From Streptomyces fumanus (lineage in GTDB: Bacteria; Actinomycetota; Actinomycetes; Streptomycetales; Streptomycetaceae), in contig NZ_BNBI01000003.1 in assembly GCF_014655295.1 (NCBI RefSeq), positions 485,463 through 549,462 of the forward strand: a stretch of 64,000 nt of DNA, read 5' to 3'. The translations under genes and the position numbers were made by a program. Below the pieces are notes generated by a model, which searched no databases, was not told where the DNA came from, and saw only the letters and a program-made list of their open reading frames with translations. Below are positions 48,325 to 57,283 of the stretch, one piece after another. Numbering within the stretch: the stretch's first letter is position 1; every line of letters begins with the position of its first letter.

Positions 48325-49158
48325 ATGGAGGGCACGGTCGACGGGTTCCGGTACGGGCTGGTCACGCCCGTCGCGGCCTATGCGATGGCCTGTCTGGGCG
48401 GGGCGCTGGGGCTGCGCTGCACGGTCCGGTCGCTGTCCGGCGCCCGGCCGCGGAAGCCGGGCTGGCTCGCGCTGGGCGCCGCGGCGATCGGCTGCGGCAT
48501 CTGGACGATGCACTTCATCGCCATGATGGGCTTCCAGGTCGCGGAGACCCGGGTCCGCTACGACGCCGGTCTCACCCTGCTCAGCCTCGCCGTGGCGATC
48601 GCCGTGGTCGGCGCCGGCCTGTTCGCGGTCGGCCACCGCGGCTCCCGGCCCGGCACGCTGGTACTCGCCGGGGCGGTCACCGGGCTGGGGGTGGCCTCCA
48701 TGCACTACCTGGGCATGGCGGCGCTGCGCCTGGACGGCGACATACGCTACGACACCGTCACCGTCGCCCTGTCGGTGGTGATCGCGGTCGCCGCGGCGAC
48801 GGCGGCGCTGTGGGCGGCGGTCACGGTGCGCGGGTTCCTGGCGAGCCTGGGGGCCAGCCTGGTGATGGGCGTGGCCGTGTCCGGGATGCACTACACGGCG
48901 ATGTCCGCGGTCAGCGTCCAGGTGCACCACAGCGGCGGTTCCTGGGCCGGTGACTCGCCGGCCACGCTGCTGCCGATGCTGCTCGGCCCGGTGGTCTTCC
49001 TGGTGGTGGCCGGGGCGGTGGTGATGTTCGACCCGCTGCTCGTCCTGGGCGAGTCCGAGGGGCGGCGGCCGGCCGGCCGCCGCTCCCGCGCGGCCGCCGT
49101 GCGGCCCGCCGGGGGCCGGCCGCGGGGCGCGCACCGGTCCTTCGGCCACCGCGGCTGA
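48325..49158 (+). CDS. MHYT-domain integral membrane protein
   Basis: 277 aa with about seven transmembrane helices. Three MHYT-type motifs at helix ends: MHFIAMMG, MHYLGMAA and MHYTAMSA, the signature of the MHYT sensor domain, proposed to bind metal and sense gases such as O2, CO or NO. The Arg/Ser-rich C-terminal tail carries no GGDEF, EAL or kinase output domain, so this is the membrane module alone. The ATG at 48325 was preferred because GGGGGAG lies just upstream; an earlier in-frame start at 48253 lacks this. Confidence 0.92.
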   Translation: MEGTVDGFRYGLVTPVAAYAMACLGGALGLRCTVRSLSGARPRKPGWLALGAAAIGCGIWTMHFIAMMGFQVAETRVRYDAGLTLLSLAVAIAVVGAGLFAVGHRGSRPGTLVLAGAVTGLGVASMHYLGMAALRLDGDIRYDTVTVALSVVIAVAAATAALWAAVTVRGFLASLGASLVMGVAVSGMHYTAMSAVSVQVHHSGGSWAGDSPATLLPMLLGPVVFLVVAGAVVMFDPLLVLGESEGRRPAGRRSRAAAVRPAGGRPRGAHRSFGHRG

Positions 49159-49174
49159 CGCCCGCGCCGCCGCG

Positions 49175-50140
49175 TCACCAGCGTCCGGGCGCGCTGCCGG
49201 TGATCGCCTCCGAGGGGCGGCCGTCGACGCCGACGGGGACGTCTCCGGCCAGCATCACCCGGTGCATGATCCGGGGGTGGTCCAGGTGGGCGGTGTCGGC
49301 GGGGGCGAGGTGGATGGTGGCCCGGTTGTCCCAGAAGGCCACGCTGCCCGGCTCCCAGCGGAAGCGGACCGTGTACTCGGGCCGGGTCGCCTGCTCCAGC
49401 AGCAGCTCCAGCACGGCCCGGCTCTCGGGGCGGGACAGGCCGGTGATCTGCTCGACGTAGTAGCCGTTGACGAACAGCACCCGCTCCCCCGTCTCCGGGT
49501 GGACCCGGACCAGCGGGTGGACGGTGGCGGTCTGGTGGTCCAGGAGGTGCCGGACATAGGCGTCGTCGCCCGGCCGGGGCTGGTAGCCGACGCCGAGCCG
49601 GTGCTCGGCCCGCAGCCCGTCCACGAACCGCCGCAGCGGCGCGGACAGTCCGGCGTAGGCGGCGGCCAGATTGGCCCAGGTGGTGTCGCCGCCGTACGGG
49701 GGTACGGTCTCGGCGCGCAGGATCGTCGCGGCCGGCGGGTCCACCCGGGCGCCGTGGTCGCAGTGCCAGCCCCGCAGCAGGGTGTGCCGGCGGCGGGCCA
49801 GCCACTCGTCGTGCGCCATGCCGAACCGGCCGCCCAGCTCCAGCCGGTCGGCGGTGGTCTCGATCTCCGGGACGTCCGGCGGCGAGGCCCTGCCGCGCCG
49901 GGGCAGCACCACCGGTTCGCCGAACCGCCGGGCGAGGGCGACGTGTCCGGCGTGGTCCAGTTGCTGGCCACGGAAGAACACCACCTTCCAGCGCAGCACC
50001 GCGGCCCGGATCGCGGCGGTCTGCGCCTCGTCGAGCCCGGCCGCCAGGTCGACGCCGGTGATGTCGGCGCCGATGTGCCCGGCGGCGGGCCGGATCCCGA
50101 TGCCCGTGGCCCGGTCCCGCGGGGTCCTGTCCGTCGTCAT
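49175..50140 (-). CDS. TauD/TfdA-type Fe(II)/2-oxoglutarate dioxygenase
   Basis: 321 aa from ATG 50140 (MTTDRTPRDRATG). The VVFFRGQQLD motif near the N-terminus, the iron ligands HxD in WHCDHGAR, the distal His in RIMHRVMLAGD with the following Arg for 2-oxoglutarate, and the FWDNRATIHLA segment are all present. Uses O2 and 2-oxoglutarate to hydroxylate, often with release of sulfite from sulfonates or cleavage of ethers; exact substrate unknown. Convergent with the MHYT gene and divergent from the aldo/keto reductase. Confidence 0.94.
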   Translation of the reverse strand: MTTDRTPRDRATGIGIRPAAGHIGADITGVDLAAGLDEAQTAAIRAAVLRWKVVFFRGQQLDHAGHVALARRFGEPVVLPRRGRASPPDVPEIETTADRLELGGRFGMAHDEWLARRRHTLLRGWHCDHGARVDPPAATILRAETVPPYGGDTTWANLAAAYAGLSAPLRRFVDGLRAEHRLGVGYQPRPGDDAYVRHLLDHQTATVHPLVRVHPETGERVLFVNGYYVEQITGLSRPESRAVLELLLEQATRPEYTVRFRWEPGSVAFWDNRATIHLAPADTAHLDHPRIMHRVMLAGDVPVGVDGRPSEAITGSAPGRW

Positions 50141-50316
50141 GCGCGCTCCGCTCGGTCGTCCGTGCCGGTGTCCACCCGTGATCGTGACAGGCCGGGCCGC
50201 CGCCGGCCACGGTGCCCGGCGGGTGCGGTTGATCACGGCCGCCTCGTCGCGGAGGCTTGGGGGGCGGCGCCGGACGGCCGCCGCGCCCGTACCCGCACGA
50301 CGGAAGGTTCTACGTG

Positions 50317-51147
50317 GTGATCAGCATCCCGGCACATCCGCTCAACGACGGCACGGCACTGCCCGCCCTGGGGCTCGGCACCTGGCCGATGGACGACGCG
50401 GAGGCGGAGCGGGCGGTGGCCGAGGCCCTGGCCATGGGCTACCGGCTCATCGACACGGCGGCCAACTACCGCAACGAGCGGGGCGTCGGCCGCGCCCTGG
50501 CCGCCTCGGGCGTACCGCGCGAGGAGATCGTCGTCACCACCAAGCTGCCCGGCCGGCACCACGGTCACCGGGAGACGCTCGCCTCCTTCGAGGAGTCCCG
50601 CGCCCGCCTGGGCCTGGACTACGTGGACCTGTACCTGATCCACTGGCCGCTGCCCCGCGTGGACAAGTACGTGGACTCCTGGAAGGCCATGATCGAGCTG
50701 CGGGAGCGGGGACTGGTCCGGTCGATCGGGGTCTCCAACTTCACGGCGGAGCACATCGAGCGGCTGGAGAAGGAGACGGGCGTGCTGCCGTCCGTCAACC
50801 AGATCGAGCTGCACCCGCTGCTGCCGCAGGAGGAGCTGCGCGCCTTCCACGAACGCAAGGGCGTGCGGACCGAGAGCTGGAGCCCGCTGGGCCGCGGCGG
50901 CGGCCTGCTGGACGACCCGGTGATCGGCTCGGTCGCCGAGGCGCACGGGGTGACGCCCGGCCAGGCGGTGCTGCGCTGGCACGTCCAGCTCGGCGCGGTC
51001 CCCATCCCCAAGTCCGCCGACCCGGCGCGGCAGCGCGCCAACGCGGACGTCTTCGGCTTCGAGCTGGACGCGGACCAGATGCGGGCCGTCGCCGACCGGG
51101 CCCACCGGCGGCTGGGCGGGGACCCGGAGACGCACGAGGAGTTCTGA
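50317..51147 (+). CDS. Aldo/keto reductase
   Basis: 276 aa from GTG 50317 (GTG 50314 is equally possible; GGAAGG lies 6-9 bases upstream). Family motifs: ALGLGTWPM, RLIDTAANYRNE (Asp and Tyr of the tetrad), VTTKLPG (Lys) and YLIHWPLP (His), then the NADPH-binding IPKSADPARQRAN. Close to the 2,5-diketo-gluconate reductase-like branch. NADPH-dependent carbonyl reduction in the cytoplasm; substrate not assigned. Convergent with the SpoIIE-type phosphatase, 16 bases apart. Confidence 0.94.
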   Translation: MISIPAHPLNDGTALPALGLGTWPMDDAEAERAVAEALAMGYRLIDTAANYRNERGVGRALAASGVPREEIVVTTKLPGRHHGHRETLASFEESRARLGLDYVDLYLIHWPLPRVDKYVDSWKAMIELRERGLVRSIGVSNFTAEHIERLEKETGVLPSVNQIELHPLLPQEELRAFHERKGVRTESWSPLGRGGGLLDDPVIGSVAEAHGVTPGQAVLRWHVQLGAVPIPKSADPARQRANADVFGFELDADQMRAVADRAHRRLGGDPETHEEF

Positions 51148-51163
51148 GGCGGCCGGGGCGGGC

Positions 51164-53593
51164 TCAGCACGGCGGCAGCGGCTGCTCGGCCCAGATGGTC
51201 TTGCCGGTGCCGGTCTGCCTGCTGCCCCAGCGCTGGGTGAGCTGGGCGACCAGCAGCAGGCCCCGGCCGCCCTCGTCGTAGGCGTGGGCGCGGCGCAGGT
51301 GCGGGGAGGTGGAACTGGCGTCGGAGACCTCGCAGATGAGGGTGCGGTCCCGGATGAGGCGGAGCTGGATGGGGGGTTCGCCGTGCCGGATGGCGTTGGT
51401 GACGAGTTCGCTGACGACCAGTTCGGTGACGAAGGCGGTCTCGTCCAGGCCCCAGGCGGTGAGCCGGTCGGTGGCGGACTGCCGGACGGCGGCCACCCGC
51501 GCCGGGTCGGGTGGGACGTCCCAGGTGGCGACCTGGTCGGCGCCGAGCGCGCGGGTGCGGGCCAGCAGCAGGGCGACGTCGTCGCCGGGTTCCTCGGGCA
51601 GCACCGTCTTCAGGACGTTGTCGCACATGGCGTCCAGCGAGGCGGCCGGCGCGGTCAGGGCGCGGCACAGCTCCTCGGTGCCGCGGTCGAGGTCGCGGTC
51701 CCGGCCCTCGATCAGCCCGTCGGTGTAGAGGGCGACCACGGAGCCCTCCGGGAGCTGGACTTCCGTCGCCTCGAACGGCATCCCGCCCACGCCGAGCGGC
51801 GGCCCGGCGGTCATCGGGATCGGCCGGGCGGTGCCGTCGGGCCGGAGCAGGGCGGGCGCGGGGTGGCCGGCCGCGGCCAGGGCGAGGCGGCGGGAGACGG
51901 GGTCGTAGACGGCGTAGAGGCAGGTGGCGCCGAGTTCGGCGGCCTCCCCGTCGCCGTCGTCGGAGGCGAGGTGGCTGACCAGGTCGTCGAGGTGGGTGAG
52001 GAGTTCGTCGGGCGGCAGGTCGACGTCGGCGAGGGTGCGCACGGCGGTGCACAGACGGCCCATGGTCGCCGAGGACGGGATGCCGTGGCCGACCACGTCG
52101 CCGACGACGAGGGCGACCCGGCTGCCGGAGAGCGGGATCACGTCGAACCAGTCGCCGCCGATGCCGGCCGCCGACCGGGAGGGCAGATAGCGGTGGGCGA
52201 CCTCGACGGCGGCCTGTCCGGGCATGCCCCGGGGCAGCAGGCTGTGCTGGAGGGCCAGCGCGGTGGCGCGTTCCCGGGCGAACCGGCGGGCGTTGTCCAC
52301 GCTGACGGCGGCGCGGCTGGCGAGCTCCTCGGCGAGGACCACGTCGTCGGCGACGTACGGCTGTTCGCCGGCGGCGCGGGCCAGGACCATCACGCCGAGG
52401 GTGGTGCCGCGGGCCAGCAGCGGCACGGCCAGGGTGGAGCGGATGCTGTCGCGGAAGCCGCGCTGGTCGGGGGCCTGTTCGTTGCGGACCCGCACCCAGC
52501 GGTCGAAGTCGGGGTCGCCCGGCCCGGTGAGCACCGGCCGGGCCTCGCGGACCGCGCGGGCGGGCGCGGAGTACGGCGGGTAGACGCCGCTGTCGCCGAG
52601 GCGGACGGAGGTCTGCCTCGGGCCCTGGGCGGTGACCCGGTGGGCGACCCGGCGCAGCACGAGGTCCTCGGCGGCCACCGCGTACGGCTCGTCGGCGCTC
52701 AGTACCCAGTCGAGCAGGTCGACGCTGGCGAAGTCGGCCAGGCGCGGCACCAGGAACTCGATGAGTTCCTCCGCGGTGCGGACGACGTCGAGGGTGGTGC
52801 CGATGCCGGCCGCGGCGGCGTTCAGCAGGCCGAGGCGCTGGCGGGCGCGGTGCTGTTCGGTGCTCTCCAGGCCGGCGACGGCGACGGCGGTCACCTCGCC
52901 GGAGGGGTCGCGGACCGGCCACATCTCGATGATCCACGCCTGTTCGCCGAGGACGGAGGAGGCGGGGGTGAAGGTCTCGTAGCGCACGGGCCGGCCGGTG
53001 TCGGTGACCTGCCGCAGATGCCGGCGGAAGTCGGGGCCGCCGGCGTCGACGCCCGCCATGACCTCCGGCAGCGGCCGGCCGATCAGCTCCCGCTCGGTCA
53101 GGCCCATCCGGCGCAGGGCGGTGTCGTTGACGCGGAGGTAGCGCTGCCGGGTGTCGTGCACGGACATCGACAGGGATGCCTGCCGGAACGTTTCGCCGGT
53201 GAGGACGAAGGGGTGCTCGCCGGGGTGCTCGGCGGTGATGGCGTAACCGCCGGGGGTGCCGTCCGCGGCGAGCAGCGGCCAGCTCCGCAGGGTCAGTGCC
53301 ACGGTCGAGCCGTCGCGGTGCCGGATCAGGACGGTGCGCGGCGGCGCGGTGGCGCCGGGGGGCGTGGCGCCGGGTGCGGTGGCGCCGGGGGGCGTGGCGC
53401 CGGGTGCGGTGGCGCCGGGGGGCGTGGCGCCGGGTGGGGGGTCCCCGGCGAGCAGCTCCCGGGCGGGTCGGCCCACGGCCTCCTCGGCCGGGTAGCCGGT
53501 CAGCCGCCGGGCGCCCTCGCTCCACCCGGTCACCGTGCCGTGGGCGTCGACGATCGCCGCAGCGGGGGCCTGCTCCATGTCGTCCAGGATCAT
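51164..53593 (-). CDS. PAS-PAS-GAF-SpoIIE phosphatase with C-terminal anti-sigma-type ATPase
   Basis: 809 aa. PAS domains at residues ~5-110 and ~120-245, a GAF domain ~255-430, a PP2C/SpoIIE phosphatase ~445-670 (GGDWFDVIPL, VGDVVGHG, LYTDGLIEGRD, GDDVALLL) and a HATPase_c_2 domain ~680-800 (ELVVSELVTNAIRHG, DEGGRGLLLV). This combination controls partner-switching: the phosphatase reactivates anti-anti-sigma factors while the kinase-like domain resembles anti-sigma factors. A 10-residue repeat (PPGATAPGAT-like, about three copies, residues ~52-80) interrupts the first PAS region. ATG 53593 touches AAAGGG; ATG 53578 is an alternative. The SigB/F-type sigma factor 4 kb away is a possible target, by inference only. 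Confidence 0.94.
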   Translation of the reverse strand: MILDDMEQAPAAAIVDAHGTVTGWSEGARRLTGYPAEEAVGRPARELLAGDPPPGATPPGATAPGATPPGATAPGATPPGATAPPRTVLIRHRDGSTVALTLRSWPLLAADGTPGGYAITAEHPGEHPFVLTGETFRQASLSMSVHDTRQRYLRVNDTALRRMGLTERELIGRPLPEVMAGVDAGGPDFRRHLRQVTDTGRPVRYETFTPASSVLGEQAWIIEMWPVRDPSGEVTAVAVAGLESTEQHRARQRLGLLNAAAAGIGTTLDVVRTAEELIEFLVPRLADFASVDLLDWVLSADEPYAVAAEDLVLRRVAHRVTAQGPRQTSVRLGDSGVYPPYSAPARAVREARPVLTGPGDPDFDRWVRVRNEQAPDQRGFRDSIRSTLAVPLLARGTTLGVMVLARAAGEQPYVADDVVLAEELASRAAVSVDNARRFARERATALALQHSLLPRGMPGQAAVEVAHRYLPSRSAAGIGGDWFDVIPLSGSRVALVVGDVVGHGIPSSATMGRLCTAVRTLADVDLPPDELLTHLDDLVSHLASDDGDGEAAELGATCLYAVYDPVSRRLALAAAGHPAPALLRPDGTARPIPMTAGPPLGVGGMPFEATEVQLPEGSVVALYTDGLIEGRDRDLDRGTEELCRALTAPAASLDAMCDNVLKTVLPEEPGDDVALLLARTRALGADQVATWDVPPDPARVAAVRQSATDRLTAWGLDETAFVTELVVSELVTNAIRHGEPPIQLRLIRDRTLICEVSDASSTSPHLRRAHAYDEGGRGLLLVAQLTQRWGSRQTGTGKTIWAEQPLPPC
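53345..53436. repeat. Coding 30-bp minisatellite in the phosphatase gene
   Basis: A 30-base unit is repeated about three times (units at 53371 and 53401, with a near-complete copy before and a partial one after). It is in frame with the phosphatase gene and encodes the PPGATAPGAT decapeptide repeat, so unit gain or loss would keep the frame. Confidence 0.85.
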
Positions 53594-53689
53594 CCCTTTG
53601 CGGCCGGCTCTCAACCGGGAGGGGTGCCGGTGGCGGTCGGGGGGTGTGGTGGGGGGTGGGTTCGGAGGTGGTTCGGGTGCGGGGTGGTG

Positions 53690-53724
53690 GGGGCTGGGCG
53701 CGCAGTTCCCCGCGCCCCTGAGGG
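53690..53724. repeat. Dispersed Streptomyces intergenic palindrome
   Basis: GGGCGCG and CGCGCCC pair around CAGTTCCC within a GGGGCTGG...CCCCTGAGGG frame. From memory this is a short palindrome scattered through many Streptomyces genomes between genes; function unknown. Confidence 0.65.
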
Positions 53725-53840
53725 CGAGTGGGTGGGCGTCGGTCGTGGGGCTGGGCCGCGTTCCTGAGGGCGAGTGGGGCGGCGTCGGTCGTGGGGCTGG
53801 GCCGCGTCCCTGGGGGCGAGTGGGTGGGCGTCGGTCGTGG
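53721..53840. repeat. 46-bp tandem repeat, about 2.6 copies
   Basis: GGGCGAGTG begins units at 53722, 53768 and 53814, an exact 46-base step; each unit continues GGCGTCGGTCGTGG. The third copy is partial. Non-coding. Confidence 0.85.
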
Positions 53841-53903
53841 CGTTCAGGGGAAAGTGGGGGGTGGGGGGCGTGGGGGTGGGGTGGTGGGGCGAGATCTTCA
53901 GGC

Positions 53904-54884
53904 GTGGAGCTGCCGCTGATTCCTCCCATGCTGGCCACGCCCGGGTCGCTGCCGCCCCCCGCGCAGGACGCCCGGTGGGCCTACGAGACCAAGCAGGACG
54001 GCCAGCGCGTGGTGGCGTACCTGCCCGGCGACGGCAGTGTGCGGCTGCGCGCCCGGTCCGGGCAGGACATCACCGGCGCCTATCCGGAGCTGCACGCCCT
54101 CGGCGCGGCGGTCGGCGCCACCCCCGCCGTGCTGGACGGCGAGGTGCTGGCGCTGGACGCCGAGGGCCGGGCCGACTTCCAGTTGCTCCAGTCCCGGATG
54201 GGCCTCGCCCACTCCCCCGGCCGGGCCGCGCACCGGGCGGCGACCGTCCCGGTGCACCTCGTGCTGTTCGACGCGCTGCACCTCGGCCGCCACTCCCTGC
54301 TGCGCCGGCCCTACACCGACCGGCGGGAGCAGTTGGCGGGCCTCGGGCTGAACGGGCCGTCCTGGTCGACCCCGGCCGCCCTGGTCGGCCACGGCGAGCA
54401 GGCGCTGCGCGCCACCCGCGAGCACGGCCTGGAGGGGCTGGTGTGCAAGCGGCTGGACTCGGTGTACGAGCCGGGGGTCCGCTCCCGGGCCTGGATCAAG
54501 ATCCGGAACATGCGCAGCGAGGACGTGGTGATCGGCGGCTGGCTGCCGGGCCGGGGCCGGCTCACCGGGCTGCCCGGCGCCGTCCTCGTCGGCCAGCGCG
54601 CCGGGGGGAAGCTGCGGTACGTCGGCGGGGTGGGCACCGGCTGGAGCGAGGCCGAGCGCACCGAGCTGGCCGGGCTGCTGCGCGCCGCCGGCACCGACCG
54701 GTGCCCGTTCGATCCCGTGCCGGCCGTGCCCGGGGCCCGCTGGGTGGTGCCCCGGCTGGTGGGCGAGGTCCGCTACAGCACCCGTACCCGGGAGGGGATG
54801 CTGCGTCAGCCGTCCTGGCTGCGGCTGCGTCCGGACCTGGCGCCGGAGGAGTCGGCGGCGGACGTCCCCGACGATCTGGTGTGA
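53904..54884 (+). CDS. ATP-dependent DNA ligase (small, LigC/D-like ligase core)
   Basis: 326 aa from GTG 53904 (MELPLIPPMLATPGSLP). The adenylated lysine is K30 in YETKQDGQR (ExKxDGxR). Further nucleotidyltransferase motifs: LDGEVLALD, the LVLFDALHL segment, GLEGLVCKR and SRAWIKIRN; the C-terminal OB-fold has VVIGGWLPGRG and RYVGGVGTG. This is a ligase domain alone, without the polymerase or nuclease domains of full LigD, and no Ku gene is nearby. Likely a DNA repair ligase acting on nicks. The start codon is supported by typical N-terminal PPMLA placement rather than by a strong ribosome-binding site. Confidence 0.93.
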   Translation: MELPLIPPMLATPGSLPPPAQDARWAYETKQDGQRVVAYLPGDGSVRLRARSGQDITGAYPELHALGAAVGATPAVLDGEVLALDAEGRADFQLLQSRMGLAHSPGRAAHRAATVPVHLVLFDALHLGRHSLLRRPYTDRREQLAGLGLNGPSWSTPAALVGHGEQALRATREHGLEGLVCKRLDSVYEPGVRSRAWIKIRNMRSEDVVIGGWLPGRGRLTGLPGAVLVGQRAGGKLRYVGGVGTGWSEAERTELAGLLRAAGTDRCPFDPVPAVPGARWVVPRLVGEVRYSTRTREGMLRQPSWLRLRPDLAPEESAADVPDDLV

Positions 54885-55015
54885 CGCGAGCACAACAGTT
54901 GGGCTGATCTTCATCACGGGGACGCCCACGCCCTCTTGGCACGGCTGGGCAAGGACGGGATTCTGAACTCCCCCGCCCCCCACAGCCGTTGGGCTGCGCC
55001 CATGAGGAGGACGCA

Positions 55016-55792
55016 GTGTCGCCGAGCATGTCCCGGACCCGCCGCGGGAGATGGCTGACCACGGTCGCCGGAGCCGTCGCCCTGGTCGTCGCCTTCCCCG
55101 CCACCGCCTTCGCCGCCCCGCCCCCGGCGCTGCCCGCCAACGCGGAGGCGGCCGAGCTGACGTACCAGCCGGCCTTCGACTACGACACGGACGGGTGCTA
55201 CCCCACGCCCGCCATCAGCGCGGACGGCACGGTCAACGCCGGCCTGAACCCGACCGGCGCGCTCAACGGCAACTGCCGTGACGCCGCCGACCTGGACAAC
55301 ACCAACAGCTACTCGCGCGCCAAGTGCGACAACGGCTGGTGCGCCTACCTGTACGGCCTGTACTTCGAGAAGGACCAGGCACTGCCCGGCAGCAGCCTCG
55401 GCGGCCACCGGCACGACTGGGAGCACGTCGTGGTGTGGGTGCGGGACGGCCAGGTGCAGTACGTGTCGACCTCCAACCACGGCTCGTTCACCGTGCACGC
55501 CCGCTCGGCGGTCCGCTTCGACGGCACGCACGCCAAGATCGTCTACCACAAGGACGGCATCAGCACCCACTGCTTCCGCCTGGCCACCTCCGGCGACGAG
55601 CCGCCGGAGAACCACAAGGGCACCTGGCAGTACCCGCCGCTGGTCGGCTGGAACGGCTACCCGGCCGGGGTGCGCGAGAAGCTCAGCTCCTACGACTTCG
55701 GCAGCGCGAACTTCGGTCTGAAGGACGGCAGCTTCGCCTCCCATCTGACGGCCGCGAAGCCCGCCGGCATCTCCTTCAACGCGGGTGCCTGA
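55016..55792 (+). CDS. Secreted NPP1 (necrosis-inducing, NLP) family protein
   Basis: 258 aa. GTG 55016 has GAGGAGG five bases upstream. Signal peptide: RTRRGR then a hydrophobic stretch (TTVAGAVALVVAFPATAFA) with cleavage after AFA. The mature protein carries the NLP heptapeptide GHRHDWE, with DYDTDGCYPTPAIS upstream and conserved cysteines (DGCYP, NGNC, CDNGWC). NLPs of plant pathogens bind sphingolipids and lyse dicot membranes; the role in saprophytic actinomycetes is not established. Confidence 0.93.
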   Translation: MSPSMSRTRRGRWLTTVAGAVALVVAFPATAFAAPPPALPANAEAAELTYQPAFDYDTDGCYPTPAISADGTVNAGLNPTGALNGNCRDAADLDNTNSYSRAKCDNGWCAYLYGLYFEKDQALPGSSLGGHRHDWEHVVVWVRDGQVQYVSTSNHGSFTVHARSAVRFDGTHAKIVYHKDGISTHCFRLATSGDEPPENHKGTWQYPPLVGWNGYPAGVREKLSSYDFGSANFGLKDGSFASHLTAAKPAGISFNAGA

Positions 55793-55816
55793 CCCGAGGG
55801 CCACTATCGTGTCCGC

Positions 55817-56752
55817 ATGACCGTTCCCGAACTGATCCGGATCGTCTCCCGTGACTCGCCCATGGCGCTCGCCCAAGTGGCGCGCGTCCAGGGCGAGCTG
55901 GCGGCCCTGCACCCCGGGGTGCGCACCGAGGTGGTGCCGGTGCGGACCACCGGTGACAAGTGGCTGGGCGATCTGGCGCGGGTCGAGGGCAAGGGCGCCT
56001 TCACCAAGGAGGTCGACGCCGCGCTGCTGGCCGGCGAGGCGGACCTCGCGGTGCACTGCGTCAAGGACGTGCCCGCCGACCGGCCGCTGCCGGCGGGCAC
56101 GGTCTTCGCCGCGTTCCTGCGCCGCGACGACATCCGCGACGCCCTGGTCCACCCCGGCGGGCTCACCCTGGACGAACTGCCGGCCGGGACCCGGATCGGC
56201 ACCTCCTCGGTGCGCCGGGTCGCCCAACTGGCCGCCTCCCACCCGCATCTGAGGTGCGTACCGTTCCGCGGCAACGCCAACCGGCGGCTCGCCAAGCTGG
56301 CGGACGGCGAGGCGGACGCGCTGCTGCTGGCGGCCGCCGGGCTGGAGCGCATCGGCCGGACCGATGTGATCAGCGAGATCCTCCCGCCCGAGACGATGAT
56401 GCCGCCGATCGGCGCGGGCGTCCTGGCGCTCCAGTGCCGGGAGGACGACCACCGGCTGATCGACGCGGTCAGCGGCCTGGGCCACCCGGACACCCACCGC
56501 GAGACCACCGCCGAACGCATGTTCCTGCACGTCCTCCAGGGCCACTGCAACAGCCCGATCGCCGGTTACGCCCGGGTCGACCGCACCGGCGAACTCTCCC
56601 TGCGCGCCTGTGTGTTCACCCCGGACGGCAAGACCCGGCTGAACGCCCACGAGTGGGCCGGCCGGCTCGACCCGGCCACCCTGGGCACCTCGGTCGCCGT
56701 CTCCCTGCTGCGCCAGGGCGCCCGCGAGATCATCGACGGCATCCCGCACTAG
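55817..56752 (+). CDS. hemC: Porphobilinogen deaminase (hydroxymethylbilane synthase)
   Basis: 311 aa, full family length. Substrate-binding blocks: [54 protein letters not shown]. The dipyrromethane-cofactor cysteine is C244 in [13 protein letters not shown]. Makes hydroxymethylbilane from four porphobilinogens in haem/corrin synthesis. No other hem genes are near, so this may be a second, stand-alone copy (inferred). Could support haem supply for catalase or P450. Confidence 0.93.
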   Translation: MTVPELIRIVSRDSPMALAQVARVQGELAALHPGVRTEVVPVRTTGDKWLGDLARVEGKGAFTKEVDAALLAGEADLAVHCVKDVPADRPLPAGTVFAAFLRRDDIRDALVHPGGLTLDELPAGTRIGTSSVRRVAQLAASHPHLRCVPFRGNANRRLAKLADGEADALLLAAAGLERIGRTDVISEILPPETMMPPIGAGVLALQCREDDHRLIDAVSGLGHPDTHRETTAERMFLHVLQGHCNSPIAGYARVDRTGELSLRACVFTPDGKTRLNAHEWAGRLDPATLGTSVAVSLLRQGAREIIDGIPH

Positions 56753-56761
56753 GGCCTGTCG

Positions 56762-57283
56762 TCAGGCGGTGCCCTCCTCGGCCTGGTCGCGCAGGAATGC
56801 GCCGATCTGGTGCGCCAGCTCCTCGCGCCCGGCGGCCGGGCAGCCGCCGGCGGCCGGTGCGTCCGGTCCGACGCCGCCGGTCCACAGCGCCCGGCCGGTC
56901 CACTCCTCGTCGACCCGCAACTGCACCTGGACGTCGACCCGGTCCAGTTCGGCCTCCGGGCCGGCCGCGTAGAGCACGGCGGTGACCCGGCGCAGCGGAT
57001 AGACGTCGAAGCCCTCGACGAACCGGGAGTTGCGCCAGTCCAGGAACGCGGCCTCGCCGTCGGGGCCGATCCGCACGTCGATCTGACCGTCCTCCAGATG
57101 GATGCCGAACTTCCGCTCGCCGCGGTTCTCGGCGGTCACCCGGACCCGGAAGTACGTGAGCCCCTCCGCGGCCTCGTCCCGCCCGCGCGGCGGCTCGGCC
57201 CGCTCGACCCGGTGGACGCGGACCCGCAGTCCGGGGTGATCGTCGTACTCCTGCCAGTCCCCGACCACGTTCGGCTCGTACAC
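56762..57283 (-). CDS. Hypothetical cytoplasmic protein (173 aa)
   Basis: MYEPNVVGDWQEYDDHPGLR then alternating beta-type sequence (VRVHRVERAE, YFRVRVTAENRGERKFGIHL, QIDVRIGPDG) suggesting an immunoglobulin-like or DUF4352-like beta-sandwich, but without signal peptide or lipobox. The family is not firmly recognised. Convergent with hemC (9 bases between stops). Confidence 0.8.
   Translation of the reverse strand: MYEPNVVGDWQEYDDHPGLRVRVHRVERAEPPRGRDEAAEGLTYFRVRVTAENRGERKFGIHLEDGQIDVRIGPDGEAAFLDWRNSRFVEGFDVYPLRRVTAVLYAAGPEAELDRVDVQVQLRVDEEWTGRALWTGGVGPDAPAAGGCPAAGREELAHQIGAFLRDQAEEGTA

Larger units (their letters stand above)
53594..53903. other. Repeat-filled 310-bp intergenic gap
   Basis: Very G-rich plus strand (runs of GGGGTGGGG) between divergent phosphatase and DNA-ligase genes. 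It contains a dispersed Streptomyces palindrome and a 46-bp tandem repeat, but no gene. Confidence 0.7.
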
